A program made the position numbers and the translations under genes. From the NCBI GenBank assembly GCA_963836695.1, contig CAWIKX010000010.1, positions 1 through 64,000 on the forward strand: a stretch of 64,000 nucleotides of DNA. The letters run 5' to 3'. This document shows positions 63,882-64,000 of this stretch, piece after piece; the first letter of the stretch is position 1, and every line of letters begins with the position of its first letter. The notes under the pieces were generated by a model that saw nothing but the letters and a program-made list of their open reading frames with translations, made no database searches and was not told the origin of the DNA. This stretch comes from Roseiarcus sp963836695 (GTDB lineage Bacteria > Pseudomonadota > Alphaproteobacteria > Rhizobiales > Beijerinckiaceae).

Positions 63882-64000
63882 TTTCAGCTCAGGATTATGG
63901 GAAAGCGACTCGCGGCCTAAGGGCGGAAGCCGCACAAGGTCGTTAACTAGTCACGAAACGTAAGATTTCCAGAGATGCCGGCCCGCAAAATTGTGGCCCG

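Noticed and set aside
1..64000. CRISPR array or tandem-repeat locus
   Set aside because: No regularly spaced direct repeats were seen anywhere in the window.

Overview
The window is about 64 kb of GC-rich chromosome from an alphaproteobacterium, most likely a member of the Hyphomicrobiales (Rhizobiales), possibly Beijerinckiaceae-like. This is inferred from gene content: a C4-pathway 5-aminolevulinate synthase, the F1-ATPase inhibitor zeta subunit (DUF1476), a GcrA-like protein, a PEPxxWA-CTERM protein, icd beside alaS, ihfB beside lapA, and aroK/aroB followed by a CorC/HlyC protein. Almost all of it is core chromosome. There is no prophage, plasmid origin, CRISPR array or intact insertion sequence.

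Layout. 1-8.2 kb: partial tRNA-Gly, then an MdtABC-like RND efflux operon. 8.2-16.3 kb: a winged-helix/TPR regulator, a small secreted protein with a cytochrome c, a membrane KAP-type P-loop NTPase, an M17 aminopeptidase, a ParDE-like toxin-antitoxin pair and a divergent PanB paralogue. 16.4-21.6 kb: threonine catabolism (kbl, an SDR, tdh, a GNAT gene) interrupted by a PEP-CTERM gene on the opposite strand. 21.7-24.3 kb: a lipoprotein, and an acyl-CoA dehydrogenase divergent from an HxlR regulator. 24.3-31 kb: trmN6, DUF2007, ispB, then hemA-hemE-hemF and an aldo/keto reductase. 31-38.8 kb: lytic transglycosylase, icd, alaS, a Nudix gene, alr and a GNAT gene. 39-46.6 kb: a YejABEF-type oligopeptide transporter, deoB and a HIT protein. 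46.6-53.3 kb: DUF1476, rppH, a truncated polysaccharide deacetylase, a P1 peptidase, lapA, ihfB, an NDUFA9-like protein and an EF-G-like GTPase. 53.5-64 kb: fused aroK-aroB, a CorC/HlyC protein, hflK-hflC-degP, a dipeptidase, an ArsR regulator, a thioesterase, a peptidoglycan amidase and a short GcrA-like protein.

Two patterns stand out. First, six genes (the regulator, the PEP-CTERM gene, trmN6, ispB, aroKB and degP) are each broken by exactly one surplus base. Removing it restores a full-length family member every time. Several of these genes are essential, so I read the breaks mainly as systematic insertion errors, with a local signature: two lie in GAACTCGAG and two in six-base G/C runs.

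Second, three unrelated genes (tdh, trmN6, thioesterase) each have a second, degraded copy of their 3' end just downstream. In the tdh case most differences are synonymous, which fits a remnant of a once-functional diverged allele, such as a scar of allelic replacement, better than a fresh tandem duplication.
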